Positions 1 through 6,506 are shown, numbered from the stretch's first letter. The stretch is 7,825 bases of DNA from an uncultured Lysobacter sp. (GCA_946479915.1 CAMLHR010000048.1:1-7825); one strand, 5' to 3'. Numbers and translations: made by a program. Notes: generated by a model not told the origin, from the sequence alone.

Positions 1-116
1 TCGCCGCTGAAGAGGTAGCGCACCTGCACGGCGACGAAGAGGGCGAACAAGGCGACCAGCGAGCCGACAACAACGATCACCTCGATGGTCTGCAGGCGCT
101 TCGACTCCGGCAGCTC
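1..116 (-). CDS. Fragment of a membrane protein, possibly DUF4173 family (both ends missing)
   Basis: Read on the minus strand, this stretch gives a charged start (ELPESKRLQ) followed by a hydrophobic segment and the ending FVAVQVRYLFSG. This looks like genuine membrane-protein sequence. The FVxVQxxYLFxG pattern resembles DUF4173/DUF4153-type integral membrane proteins of unknown function, but the match is from memory and only about 38 residues are visible. The frame runs off the left edge. In the other direction it stays open to a TGA at 156-158 with no convincing start codon, so the N-terminal part of the protein is absent. On the plus strand the yhdP frame has a TAG at 16-18 and encodes nothing YhdP-like before about position 120. 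The fragment therefore belongs to a different gene joined to yhdP. Coding on the minus strand is fairly likely; the family name is tentative. Confidence 0.5.
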
Positions 117-125
117 TACCGAAAC
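97..125. other. Abrupt junction between two unrelated truncated genes
   Basis: To the left, good protein-like sequence is on the minus strand (membrane segment). To the right, it is on the plus strand (YhdP, from about the FGGAFPDA codons). Both genes are incomplete exactly here: the left one lacks its beginning and yhdP lacks about two thirds of its normal length. I see no insertion-sequence end, target duplication or tRNA at the join. An assembly or library chimera at a contig end explains this most simply; a real deletion or inversion that destroyed yhdP is the alternative. Confidence 0.55.
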
Positions 126-1245
126 GTTCGGCGGTGCCTTCCCGGACGCGCGGAGTCAGGTCGATCCGGCGGGCGGCGGCGCGCTGGCGGTGCACGTGCA
201 GGGCGCCGCGCTGGAAGGCGACGTGCGCGTGCCGTCGGCGTCGGGCGCCACCGTGTCGGGACGCCTCGCGCGGTTGCATTGGCGCTCGGCGAAGCCGCCG
301 GGCGCGGCCGGTGGGGACGCGCCGTCCGCCCCGCCCGCGCCGCGTGACGCCGACACGACGAATCCCGCGGACATCCCGCCGCTCGCCTTCACCATCGACG
401 ACCTGCGCTTCAACGATGCACGCCTGGGCAACGCCAGCCTGCGAACGCGTCCCGTCCCCAACGGCCTGCGAGTCGAGCACCTGCGCACGCAGTCGGAGCG
501 GCAGCGGCTGGAACTCAACGGCGAGTGGATCGGGCGCGGCAACGCGTCGCGCACGCGGGTCAACGCCGGGTTCCGGAGCGAGGATTTCGGCGCGCTGCTC
601 ACGGGGCTCGGCTACGGTGGCCGCCTGGCCGCGGGCAGCGGGACCGCGCGGCTGGAGGCGGCGTGGACCGGCAGTCCGGCGGAATTCGAACTCGCCGACC
701 TGCAGGGCAGCCTGGTGGTGGACGTGCGCGACGGGCGCCTGCTGGAAGTCGACCCCGGCGCCGGACGGGTGCTGGGGCTGCTCAGCCTGGCGGAACTGCC
801 GCGGCGCCTCACGCTCGACTTCCGCGACTTCTTCAGCAAGGGCTTCGCGTTCAACCAGGTCGAGGGGCGCCTCGCGTTCGACGACGGGATCGCGCGCAGC
901 GAGTCGCTCGCGATCGACGGTCCGGCGGCGGCGATCACCATCCGGGGGACCGCGAACCTGCGCGCCGAGACGTTCGACCAGCGCATCGAGGTGCGGCCGA
1001 AGGCCGGCAACGTGCTCACCGTGGTCGGCGCGATCGCCGGCGGCCCGGTCGGCGCGGCGTTGGGCGCGGCCGCGAACGCGGTGCTGCAGAAGCCCATCGC
1101 CGAGGCCGCGGCGCGCACGTACCGCGTGACCGGCCCCTGGAAGGATCCCGAGGTCGAAGTCGTCCCGCGCGACGGCGCGCAACGCGGCGACGCCGGACCC
1201 GACGACGGCACCCCGTCGACCACGCCGCCACGCACGCCGCGGTAA
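121..1245 (+). CDS. yhdP: YhdP C-terminal part (AsmA-like/TamB-like envelope protein), 5'-truncated
   Basis: YhdP is a large inner-membrane-anchored protein of the AsmA/TamB group. With TamB and YdbH it moves phospholipids across the periplasm to the outer membrane. Full-length members have roughly 1250-1300 residues; only about 375 C-terminal residues are here. The diagnostic stretch lies near 700-1170: GRLLEVDPGAGRVLGLLSL, the LTLDFRDFFSKGFAFNQVEG segment, the hydrophobic region around VVGAIAGGPVGAALG, and the ending YRVTGPWKDPEVE. A Pro/Ala-rich linker lies at about 280-385. The ATG at 85 is in frame but precedes the junction, so it is not the true start. The gene ends with TAA 42 bases before tldD on the same strand, a common pairing in xanthomonads, and the two may be co-transcribed. 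As it stands the gene is a fragment; it may be whole in the genome if the left edge is an artefact. Confidence 0.87.
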   Translation, partial: ETFGGAFPDARSQVDPAGGGALAVHVQGAALEGDVRVPSASGATVSGRLARLHWRSAKPPGAAGGDAPSAPPAPRDADTTNPADIPPLAFTIDDLRFNDARLGNASLRTRPVPNGLRVEHLRTQSERQRLELNGEWIGRGNASRTRVNAGFRSEDFGALLTGLGYGGRLAAGSGTARLEAAWTGSPAEFELADLQGSLVVDVRDGRLLEVDPGAGRVLGLLSLAELPRRLTLDFRDFFSKGFAFNQVEGRLAFDDGIARSESLAIDGPAAAITIRGTANLRAETFDQRIEVRPKAGNVLTVVGAIAGGPVGAALGAAANAVLQKPIAEAAARTYRVTGPWKDPEVEVVPRDGAQRGDAGPDDGTPSTTPPRTPR

Positions 1246-1254
1246 CGTGGCGGC
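1224..1254 (+). terminator. Perfect 9-bp inverted repeat across the yhdP stop codon
   Basis: GCCGCCACG (1224-1232) and CGTGGCGGC (1246-1254) are exact reverse complements separated by 13 bases that include the TAA stop. Only two T residues follow, so this is not a standard intrinsic terminator. It could weaken read-through from yhdP into tldD or stabilise the 3' end of the message. In DNA this GC-rich, chance inverted repeats are common, so function is only suggested by its position. Confidence 0.3.
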
Positions 1255-1287
1255 TTCCACGAACAATCCCACGCCGGAGTCCAACGG

Positions 1288-2724
1288 ATGACCCTCGAAC
1301 TGGCGCAGTCGCGCCTGTTGCTGCCTGCAGGCCTGGATACCGCCGCGCTGGAACCGGCGTTCGGCGCGTTGCTGGGCCCCGGCATCGATTTCGGCGACCT
1401 GTACTTCCAGCACGCGCGGCGGGAGAGCTGGACGGTCGAGGACGGCATCGTCAAGGACGGCGCGCACGCGATCGAGCAGGGCGTGGGCGTGCGCGCGATC
1501 TCCGGCGAGAAGACCGGCTTCGCCTATTCGGACGACATCGACGCGGCGGCGCTCATCGAGGCGGCGAAGTCCGCGCGCGCGATCGCGCGCGACGGCGCGA
1601 GCCACCCGGCGCGCGCGCTCGTGCCGGGGCAGGGGCGCGCGCTCTACGCACCGCAGGACCCGATCGACGCGCTGGGCAACGAGGACAAGGTCGAGGCGCT
1701 GCGCAGGCTGGACCGGATGCTGCGCGCCGCGGATCCGCGCGTGCAGCAGGTCGTCGTCAGCCTCGCCGGCGGCGTGGACACGGTGCTGGTCGCGCGCAGC
1801 GACGGCGTGCTCGCGGCGGACGTGCGCCCGCTCGTGCGGCTGAACGTGCAGGTGATCGTCGAACAGGGCGGCCGGCGCGAATCCGGCTATGCGGGCGGCG
1901 GCGGCCGGTATTCGTACGAACAGCTGCTCGGCGGCGGCCAGCCGGAGGCCTGGGCGCGCGAGGCGCTGCGCCAGGCGCTGGTCGCGCTCGAATCCGTCGC
2001 GGCGCCCGCGGGCACCATGCCGGTGGTGCTCGGCAGCGGCTGGCCGGGCGTGCTGCTGCACGAGGCGGTCGGCCACGGCCTGGAAGGCGACTTCAACCGC
2101 AAGGGCACGTCCACCTACGCCGGGCGCATGGGCCAGCGCGTCGCCTCGCCCGGCGTGACCATCGTGGACGACGGCACGCTGCCCGGCCGCCGCGGCTCGC
2201 TCAACGTCGACGACGAGGGCCAGCCGACGCAGTGCACGACGCTGATCGAGGACGGGGTGCTGGTCGGCTACATGCAGGACAGCCACAACGCGCGGCTGAT
2301 GGGCATGCAGCCCACCGGCAACGGGCGCCGCGAATCGTTCGCGCATCTGGTGATGCCGCGCATGACCAACACCTACATGCTGGCCGGCTCGCACGACCCG
2401 GAAGAGATGATCCGGTCGGTGAAGCGCGGGCTGTACGCGGTCAACTTCGGTGGCGGCCAGGTGGACATCACCAGCGGCAAGTACGTGTTCTCCGCGACGG
2501 AGGCCTACCTGATCGAGGACGGCAGGGTGACCGCGCCGGTGAAGGGCGCGACGCTGATCGGCAACGGCCCGGAGACGATGCAGCGCGTGCGCATGGTCGG
2601 CAACGACCTGGCGCTCGACGAGGGCGTGGGCGTGTGCGGCAAGGACGGGCAGAGCGTGCCGGTGGGCGTCGGGCAGCCGTCGCTGCTCATCGACGAACTC
2701 ACCGTGGGGGGCACTCAGGCGTGA
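1288..2724 (+). CDS. tldD: Metalloprotease TldD, catalytic subunit of TldD/TldE
   Basis: TldD pairs with TldE (PmbA) to form a cytoplasmic zinc peptidase that digests unfolded peptides inside a closed chamber. In E. coli it matures microcin B17 and degrades the CcdA antitoxin. The 478-residue length matches the family (about 480). The zinc motif HEAVGH is at residues 258-263, followed by [20 protein letters not shown]. The family's third ligand, a cysteine near the C-terminus, is Cys450 in [15 protein letters not shown]. Other family stretches are [28 protein letters not shown] and [15 protein letters not shown]. The ATG at 1288 has GGAG (1276-1279) eight bases upstream. The last 10 bases overlap the end of convergent yjgA. 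The gene appears intact. No microcin or ccd genes are visible, so the native substrate is unknown. Confidence 0.97.
   Translation: MTLELAQSRLLLPAGLDTAALEPAFGALLGPGIDFGDLYFQHARRESWTVEDGIVKDGAHAIEQGVGVRAISGEKTGFAYSDDIDAAALIEAAKSARAIARDGASHPARALVPGQGRALYAPQDPIDALGNEDKVEALRRLDRMLRAADPRVQQVVVSLAGGVDTVLVARSDGVLAADVRPLVRLNVQVIVEQGGRRESGYAGGGGRYSYEQLLGGGQPEAWAREALRQALVALESVAAPAGTMPVVLGSGWPGVLLHEAVGHGLEGDFNRKGTSTYAGRMGQRVASPGVTIVDDGTLPGRRGSLNVDDEGQPTQCTTLIEDGVLVGYMQDSHNARLMGMQPTGNGRRESFAHLVMPRMTNTYMLAGSHDPEEMIRSVKRGLYAVNFGGGQVDITSGKYVFSATEAYLIEDGRVTAPVKGATLIGNGPETMQRVRMVGNDLALDEGVGVCGKDGQSVPVGVGQPSLLIDELTVGGTQA
1574..1591. repeat. 18-bp perfect CG-alternating palindrome inside tldD
   Basis: CGCGCGCGATCGCGCGCG is a perfect palindrome of alternating pyrimidine and purine around a central AT, containing the octamer GCGATCGC. 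Such sequences can adopt Z-DNA or a cruciform under supercoiling. It encodes part of ARAIARDG in TldD, a plain alanine/arginine stretch, so biased codon choice in a GC-rich genome may explain it fully. Confidence 0.6.
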
Positions 2725-3263
2725 TCGTCGCCCGCGCCCAGGTCGCGCACGGCCTTGTAGAGCTCCCGGTACGCGCGCGGCGGCTTGTTGCGCCTGCGTT
2801 CCTCCAGCGCGCTGCGCACGAGCTGGCGCAGGTGCTGGCGGTCGGCGCCGGGATGCGCGTCCAGCAGTTCGGACAGCGCGGCGTCGCCTTCCTCGAGCAG
2901 GCGCTCGCGCCAGGCCTCGGCGCGGTGCATCGCCGCGGTTTCCTGGCGGGCGGCCTCGCCCTTCTCCTCGAGCGCGTCGCGGATGGCGTCGAGCGTCTCG
3001 TCGTCCTCGCGGCGCATCTGCTTGGCCAGGAACGCCAGTTGCCGCTTGCGCGCGATGTGCGAGGTGATGCGTCTCGTCTCGAGGATGTGCGGAAGCAGCG
3101 CCTCGGGGATGGGCAGCTTCGCGAGCTGCGCATCGGTCAGGCCCGACAGCCGGTCTCCCAGCGCCAGCACCTCCAGCGCGTCGCGCCGTTCCTGGCTGCG
3201 GCTGGGGGACAGGAAATCGCCGGTGTCGGGGTCCTTGCCTCGCATCCGCAAAGGATAATTCAT
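2715..3263 (-). CDS. yjgA: Ribosome-associated protein YjgA/DarP (DUF615)
   Basis: YjgA (DarP) binds late 50S ribosomal precursors and helps large-subunit maturation in the cytoplasm. The encoded protein is 182 residues from the ATG at 3263, or 176 from the ATG at 3245; E. coli YjgA has 183. Family features are [19 protein letters not shown] near the start, the basic helix [18 protein letters not shown], the charged region [16 protein letters not shown], and the C-terminal [21 protein letters not shown] containing the conserved NKPP. Xanthomonad homologues, as I recall them, begin MRGxDxDTG, which favours 3245; neither start has a strong ribosome-binding site (GGTGG precedes 3263 weakly). A further in-frame ATG at 3278 is less likely. 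The gene sits divergently against pmbA, as in E. coli, and overlaps tldD tail to tail by 10 bases. No room remains for an independent promoter between it and pmbA. Confidence 0.93.
   Translation of the reverse strand: MNYPLRMRGKDPDTGDFLSPSRSQERRDALEVLALGDRLSGLTDAQLAKLPIPEALLPHILETRRITSHIARKRQLAFLAKQMRREDDETLDAIRDALEEKGEAARQETAAMHRAEAWRERLLEEGDAALSELLDAHPGADRQHLRQLVRSALEERRRNKPPRAYRELYKAVRDLGAGDDHA
3251..3255 (+). promoter_or_regulatory. Ribosome-binding site that decides the pmbA start
   Basis: AAGGA lies 7 bases before a TTG at 3263 and 16 bases before the ATG at 3272. The spacing is ideal for TTG and too long for ATG, so translation probably starts at TTG. The element sits between the two candidate start codons of the divergent yjgA. 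Confidence 0.55.
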
Positions 3264-4627
3264 TGACCACCATGCCAACGGACAGCCTCCAGCGCCTCGA
3301 CACGCTCGCCGGCACGGCCGACCGCCTGCTGGGCATGGCCCGCGCCGCCGGCGCGGACCAGGCCGAAGTCTCGTGCTCGGAGGAAACCGGGCTCAACGCC
3401 AGCGTGCGCATGGGCGCGGTGGAGACCGTGGAGGCGACGCGCGACCGCGGCATCGCGGTGACCGTGTACTTCGGCACGCGCCGCGGCAGCGCCAGCACGG
3501 CCGACCTGCGCGACGGCAGCCTGCAGGCGACCGTGGACCAGGCCTGCGCCATCGCGCGCCACACCGAGGCCGATCCCGCGGCGGGGCTCGCCGATGCGGA
3601 CCTCATGGCGCGGCCCCAGCTCGACGGCCACTTCCCGGAGTTCGACGCGTGGCACCCGTGGGACGTGGACGCCGACCGCGCGATCGACCTGGCGCTCGCG
3701 TGCGAGCAGGCCGGACGCGACGCGGACCCGCGGATCGGCAATTCCGACGGCGCCTCGGTGGGCAGCAGCGAGAGCTACAGCGTGTACGCGAACTCGCACG
3801 GCTTCATCGGCCGCGAGCGCAGCACCCAGCACACGATCGGCTGCGCGCTGATCGCGGGCGAGGGCGCGGGCATGCAGCGCGACGGCTGGTACTCGACCGC
3901 GCTGTCCGCGGACGACCTGGAGCCGGTCGTGGCGATCGGCCGGCGCGCGGCGGAACGCGCGGCCGCGCGGCTGGCCCCGCGGTCGCTGCCGACCGGCGAG
4001 CTCCCGGTGCTGTACACGGCGGAGGTCGCGCGCTCGCTCATCGGGCACCTGCTCGGCGCGGTCAGCGGCGGCGCGCTGTACCGGAAGGCGAGCTTCCTGG
4101 TCGACGCCGCCGGACAGCAGGTGTTCCCCGACTGGTTCTCGATCCAGGAGGACCCGTTCCTGCGGCGCGGGTTCCGCTCGGCGGCGTTCGACGCCGAGGG
4201 CGTGGCCACGCGCGCGTCCGCGCTGGTCGAGGCCGGCGTGCTCCGGCGCTACATGCTGGGCAGCTACTCGGCGCGCAAGCTCGGCCTGCAGACCACGGCC
4301 AACGCGGGCGGCGCGCACAACCTGCTGGTGGCGGCGAATGCCGGCGACCAGGCCGGCATCCTGTGCGGCGTGCCGCGCGCGCTGCTGGTCACGGAACTGA
4401 TGGGGCAGGGCGTCAACCCGGTGACCGGCGACTACTCGCGCGGCGCGGCGGGGTTCCTGGTCGAGGGCGGCGAGGTCGTCCACGCCGTGGACGGCATCAC
4501 CATCGCCGGCACCCTGCGCGCGATGTTCGCCGCGATCCAGGCCGTCGGCAGCGACGTGGACCCGCGTTCGCACGTCCGTTGCGGCTCGATCCTGGTCGGC
4601 AGCATGACCGTCGCCGGCGGCAGCTGA
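3263..4627 (+). CDS. pmbA: Metalloprotease TldE (PmbA), partner subunit of TldD
   Basis: TldE/PmbA is the second half of the TldD/TldE peptidase. It shares the fold but not the zinc site and helps form the substrate channel. The protein has 454 residues from TTG 3263 (451 from ATG 3272), matching the family at about 450. There is no HExxxH; the equivalent region reads [20 protein letters not shown] around residue 262, the non-catalytic pattern typical of TldE. Other family stretches are [29 protein letters not shown], and [19 protein letters not shown] from residue 380. The AAGGA at 3251-3255 supports the TTG start. The gene is separated from tldD by oppositely oriented yjgA, so the two subunits probably do not share a simple short transcript. 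A 9-bp hairpin follows 10 bases after the stop. The gene appears intact. Confidence 0.96.
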   Translation: MTTMPTDSLQRLDTLAGTADRLLGMARAAGADQAEVSCSEETGLNASVRMGAVETVEATRDRGIAVTVYFGTRRGSASTADLRDGSLQATVDQACAIARHTEADPAAGLADADLMARPQLDGHFPEFDAWHPWDVDADRAIDLALACEQAGRDADPRIGNSDGASVGSSESYSVYANSHGFIGRERSTQHTIGCALIAGEGAGMQRDGWYSTALSADDLEPVVAIGRRAAERAAARLAPRSLPTGELPVLYTAEVARSLIGHLLGAVSGGALYRKASFLVDAAGQQVFPDWFSIQEDPFLRRGFRSAAFDAEGVATRASALVEAGVLRRYMLGSYSARKLGLQTTANAGGAHNLLVAANAGDQAGILCGVPRALLVTELMGQGVNPVTGDYSRGAAGFLVEGGEVVHAVDGITIAGTLRAMFAAIQAVGSDVDPRSHVRCGSILVGSMTVAGGS

Positions 4628-4637
4628 CCTCGCTTGA

Positions 4638-4659
4638 CTCCGCCCGTGGCCGGGCGGAG
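4638..4659 (+). terminator. Hairpin after pmbA, terminator-like without a T-run
   Basis: CTCCGCCCG (4638-4646) pairs perfectly with CGGGCGGAG (4651-4659) around a four-base TGGC loop, starting 10 bases after the pmbA stop. The stem is GC-rich and well placed for termination or transcript-end protection, but AGTGCG follows instead of a T-run. It separates pmbA from the DUF4870 gene. Confidence 0.55.
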
Positions 4660-4687
4660 AGTGCGATTCGGCGCCGGCATGGCGTCG

Positions 4688-4703
4688 TGTGAGGGGAGTC
4701 ACG
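4688..4703 (+). promoter_or_regulatory. Possible CRP/Clp-type operator overlapping a ribosome-binding site
   Basis: TGTGA (4688-4692), six bases GGGGAG, then TCACG (4699-4703) match the CRP consensus TGTGA-N6-TCACA at 9 of 10 specified bases. Xanthomonads encode Clp, a CRP-like regulator that recognises closely related sites and responds to cyclic di-GMP. The six-base centre is also the Shine-Dalgarno sequence of the downstream gene, 6 bases before its ATG. A bound protein here would most easily repress. In RNA, CGTG (4686-4689) could also pair with CACG (4700-4703) and put the ribosome-binding site in a loop. I see no convincing -35/-10 pair in the short spacer. Confidence 0.35.
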
Positions 4704-4704
4704 C

Positions 4705-5121
4705 ATGAACGACTACAACCCGGCTCCGGCCACGACGGAGGGCGGCATTTCGGCGGAAGAGCGCCAGTGGGCGATGTTCGCGCACCTGTCGGCGTTGCTC
4801 GGTGGCCTGGTGACGGCCGGCTGGGCGGGCAGCATCGGCTGCTTCATCGGCCCGCTGGTCATCTGGATGGTCAAGAAGGACACCATGCCCTTCGTCGACG
4901 ACCAGGCGAAGGAAGCGCTGAACTTCAACATCACCGTCGCGATCGTCTTCTTCGTGCTGTGGGCGGTCACGTTCCTCACGCTCTTCATCGGTGGCGTGAT
5001 CACGCTCCCGCTGATGGTCCTGGTCGGCCTCGGCTGGCTGGTGCTCGTGATCATCGCCTCGATCAAGGCGAACCAGGGCGAGCGGTACCGCTATCCGCTC
5101 ACCATGCGGCTGGTGAAGTAG
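4705..5121 (+). CDS. DUF4870 domain small membrane protein
   Basis: This 138-residue protein fits the DUF4870 family, small multi-pass inner-membrane proteins (distantly Tic20-like) whose function is not established. After a polar N-terminus (1-20) comes WAMFAHLSALLGG, then hydrophobic segments at about 22-40 and 41-56, the latter ending GPLVIWMVKKD. A loop PFVDDQAKEALNFN (62-75) follows, and two more hydrophobic stretches at about 76-95 and 98-120. It ends YRYPLTMRLVK. The GPLxIWxxKKD, D(D/H)xAKEALNF and YPLxxRLxK signatures are those of the family. The ATG has a strong GGGGAG site 6 bases upstream (4693-4698). The last 23 bases overlap the end of the convergent M48 peptidase gene. The gene is probably monocistronic, lying between two hairpins. 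A Clp-like site over its ribosome-binding site may control it. Confidence 0.9.
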   Translation: MNDYNPAPATTEGGISAEERQWAMFAHLSALLGGLVTAGWAGSIGCFIGPLVIWMVKKDTMPFVDDQAKEALNFNITVAIVFFVLWAVTFLTLFIGGVITLPLMVLVGLGWLVLVIIASIKANQGERYRYPLTMRLVK

Positions 5122-6490
5122 GCGGCGCCTGGCGCGCGAGGTACGGCTCGAGTTCGCCGTACCCGCGCGCGTCGATCCGGTCCAGGCGGTCGTCCATGGT
5201 CGGGTGCGTGCTGTACAGCTGCGCCAGCCCGCCGTCCGTGCCACCGATCGCCGCCATCTTCTGCAGCACGCCGTACAGCGCCAGCGGGTTCATGCCCGCG
5301 CGCGCCAGGTAAAGCTGCGAGAACGCGTCCGCGCGGTACTCGGCCTCGCGGTCGAGCCGCGTCATCAGCATCGCGGCACCATGGTGCTCGACGAAGTCGC
5401 GCGCGAGCGACTCGCCGACGCTGCCGCCCGCCGGCACCTGGCTGCTGACCAGGTTCTGCAGCGACGCGGTCAGCTCCTGCTTGCGGACCACCTCGTAATG
5501 GTCGCGCTGCACGACGTGGCCGATCTCGTGGCCCAGGACCGCGGCGAGTTCCGCGTCCGTCTCCAGCAGCGTGTACAGGCCGCGGGTCACCATGACGTAG
5601 CCGCCCGGCGCCGCGAACGCATTCAGTTCCGGGCTGTCGATCACCGCGAACGTCCAGGGCAGGTCGGGGCGCGAGGTGTTCGAGGCCAGCCAGCGGCCGA
5701 TCGTGTTGACGCGCTGCTGCGCCGCAGCGTCGTCCCACAGGGGCCGCGCGCCGAGCAGGCGGCCGGCGACCAGCGGGCCGAGTTCGAGTTCGGCCTGCGC
5801 GAGGTCCTCCTCCGACTTCGGCGCGGCGCTCTCGGCCACGTCGAGCACCTGGCCGACCGCACCCCCGCCGAGCCCGCCGAGCAGGCCCTTGGCGAAGCCG
5901 CCGAAGCCGCCGCCGCGCTTGCGCGCGGGCTTGGGCGGCTCGGCGGGCGCGGCCGCCACCGTCGCCTCGAAGTGCGAAGGCGTCGCCTCGCCCTCCCAGG
6001 CGATGGTCGTCGCTTCCAGGCCCTGCGCGTCGGCCCAGCCGGCGGCGCCGCCCTTCGGCACGCGGTTGGCCTGCATCGCCTCGAGTTGCGCCGCGTCGTA
6101 GTCCGCGCTGCGCAGGTCGCTCTCCTCGATGCCGCGCACGCCGGCGGTCTCGCTCACCCGGCCGCGGCCGGACTTCGCGGTAAGCAGCACCTGCAGCGTG
6201 TCCGATTCGCTCGTGCCCGTCTGCGCGAGGCGGATCTCGTTGACGCGCACGTAGCCCGCGCCGTGCGCGGCGCCGGGTTCGAGCTGGTACCAGAGCCCCT
6301 GTTGCGACGCGACGCTCACCGACGTGTCGCGCGGCAGCGTGGCGACCGTCCCGGACGCGAAATCCGGTTGCGCGTACACCGTGGCCGTCGCCTTGTGCAC
6401 GACGGCCGGGAGGCCGGCCGCGGCGGCGACGCCGGCGATGCAGGCGGCGAGCAGCAGCCCGGTGGACACGGACAGGACGTGCTTGGTCAT
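5099..6490 (-). CDS. Exported M48 family metallopeptidase with N-terminal SH3-like domain
   Basis: This is a 463-residue zinc peptidase expected to act in the envelope. Residues 1-25 form an export signal. LAAC (14-17) fits a lipobox, while the following AAAAG would suit signal peptidase I, so a lipoprotein is possible but not certain. Residues about 34-90 look like a bacterial SH3 domain (VYAQPDFASGTVATL, then WYQLEPG and GYVRVNEI). A linker (about 172-192, Pro/Ala-rich) and a Gly-rich stretch (193-214) lead to the M48 domain. It shows LNAFAAPGG (289-297), the zinc motif HEIGH (321-325), the third ligand Glu384 in EYRAD, and STHPTMDDRLDRI near the end. Relatives include BepA and LoiP, which handle outer-membrane protein quality control. 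The ATG at 6490 follows AGGAGGG; an in-frame ATG at 6523 would overlap the upstream gene. It begins 16 bases after the CHASE2 gene, so the two likely form an operon. The substrate is unknown. Confidence 0.93.
   Translation of the reverse strand: MTKHVLSVSTGLLLAACIAGVAAAAGLPAVVHKATATVYAQPDFASGTVATLPRDTSVSVASQQGLWYQLEPGAAHGAGYVRVNEIRLAQTGTSESDTLQVLLTAKSGRGRVSETAGVRGIEESDLRSADYDAAQLEAMQANRVPKGGAAGWADAQGLEATTIAWEGEATPSHFEATVAAAPAEPPKPARKRGGGFGGFAKGLLGGLGGGAVGQVLDVAESAAPKSEEDLAQAELELGPLVAGRLLGARPLWDDAAAQQRVNTIGRWLASNTSRPDLPWTFAVIDSPELNAFAAPGGYVMVTRGLYTLLETDAELAAVLGHEIGHVVQRDHYEVVRKQELTASLQNLVSSQVPAGGSVGESLARDFVEHHGAAMLMTRLDREAEYRADAFSQLYLARAGMNPLALYGVLQKMAAIGGTDGGLAQLYSTHPTMDDRLDRIDARGYGELEPYLARQAPPTSPAAW
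5132..5170. terminator. Strong 15-bp hairpin inside the M48 gene, just past the DUF4870 stop
   Basis: Bases 5132-5138 plus 5140-5147 pair without mismatch to 5156-5170 (GCGCGCG, then GGTACGGC against GCCGTACC and CGCGCGC), leaving one bulged A at 5139 and an 8-base loop. The structure starts 10 bases after the DUF4870 stop (5121) and lies within the last codons of the convergent peptidase (RGYGELEPYLAR). Being symmetric, it could act on both transcripts. No T-run follows on either strand, so it may work by pausing, Rho or RNase protection rather than as a textbook intrinsic terminator. The pairing is certain; the role is inferred. Confidence 0.5.
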
Positions 6491-6497
6491 CGGGAAT

Positions 6498-6504
6498 CCC
6501 TCCT
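6498..6504 (-). promoter_or_regulatory. Ribosome-binding site of the M48 peptidase gene
   Basis: On the minus strand AGGAGGG lies 7 bases before the ATG at 6490 and just after a double TGA stop of the CHASE2 gene. It selects 6490 rather than 6523 as the start and suggests translational coupling between the two genes. Confidence 0.75.
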
Positions 6505-6506
6505 CA

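Noticed and set aside
85..120. ATG at 85 as the start of yhdP
   Set aside because: It lies left of the junction, in sequence that reads as a membrane segment on the other strand. Codons 85-120 do not resemble YhdP, and there is no ribosome-binding site.
525..3266. A 2.7-kb open plus-strand frame across yhdP, tldD and yjgA
   Set aside because: Its product is an Arg/Gly/Ala-rich string with no domain, and it crosses three recognised genes. In very GC-rich DNA, alternate frames stay open because stop codons are rare.
3263..4627. pmbA as a broken tldD paralogue because it lacks HExxxH
   Set aside because: TldE/PmbA proteins normally lack the zinc motif. Length and other signatures show an intact family member.
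4634..4639. TTGACT as a -35 box for the DUF4870 gene
   Set aside because: At 16-18 bases downstream the sequence is GGAGAG-like with no -10 resemblance, and the hexamer overlaps the stem of the pmbA hairpin.
3260..4702. A long open frame antisense to pmbA
   Set aside because: The translation is low-complexity, Arg/Ala/His-rich and family-less. It mirrors the codon bias of pmbA, which is a clear full-length gene.
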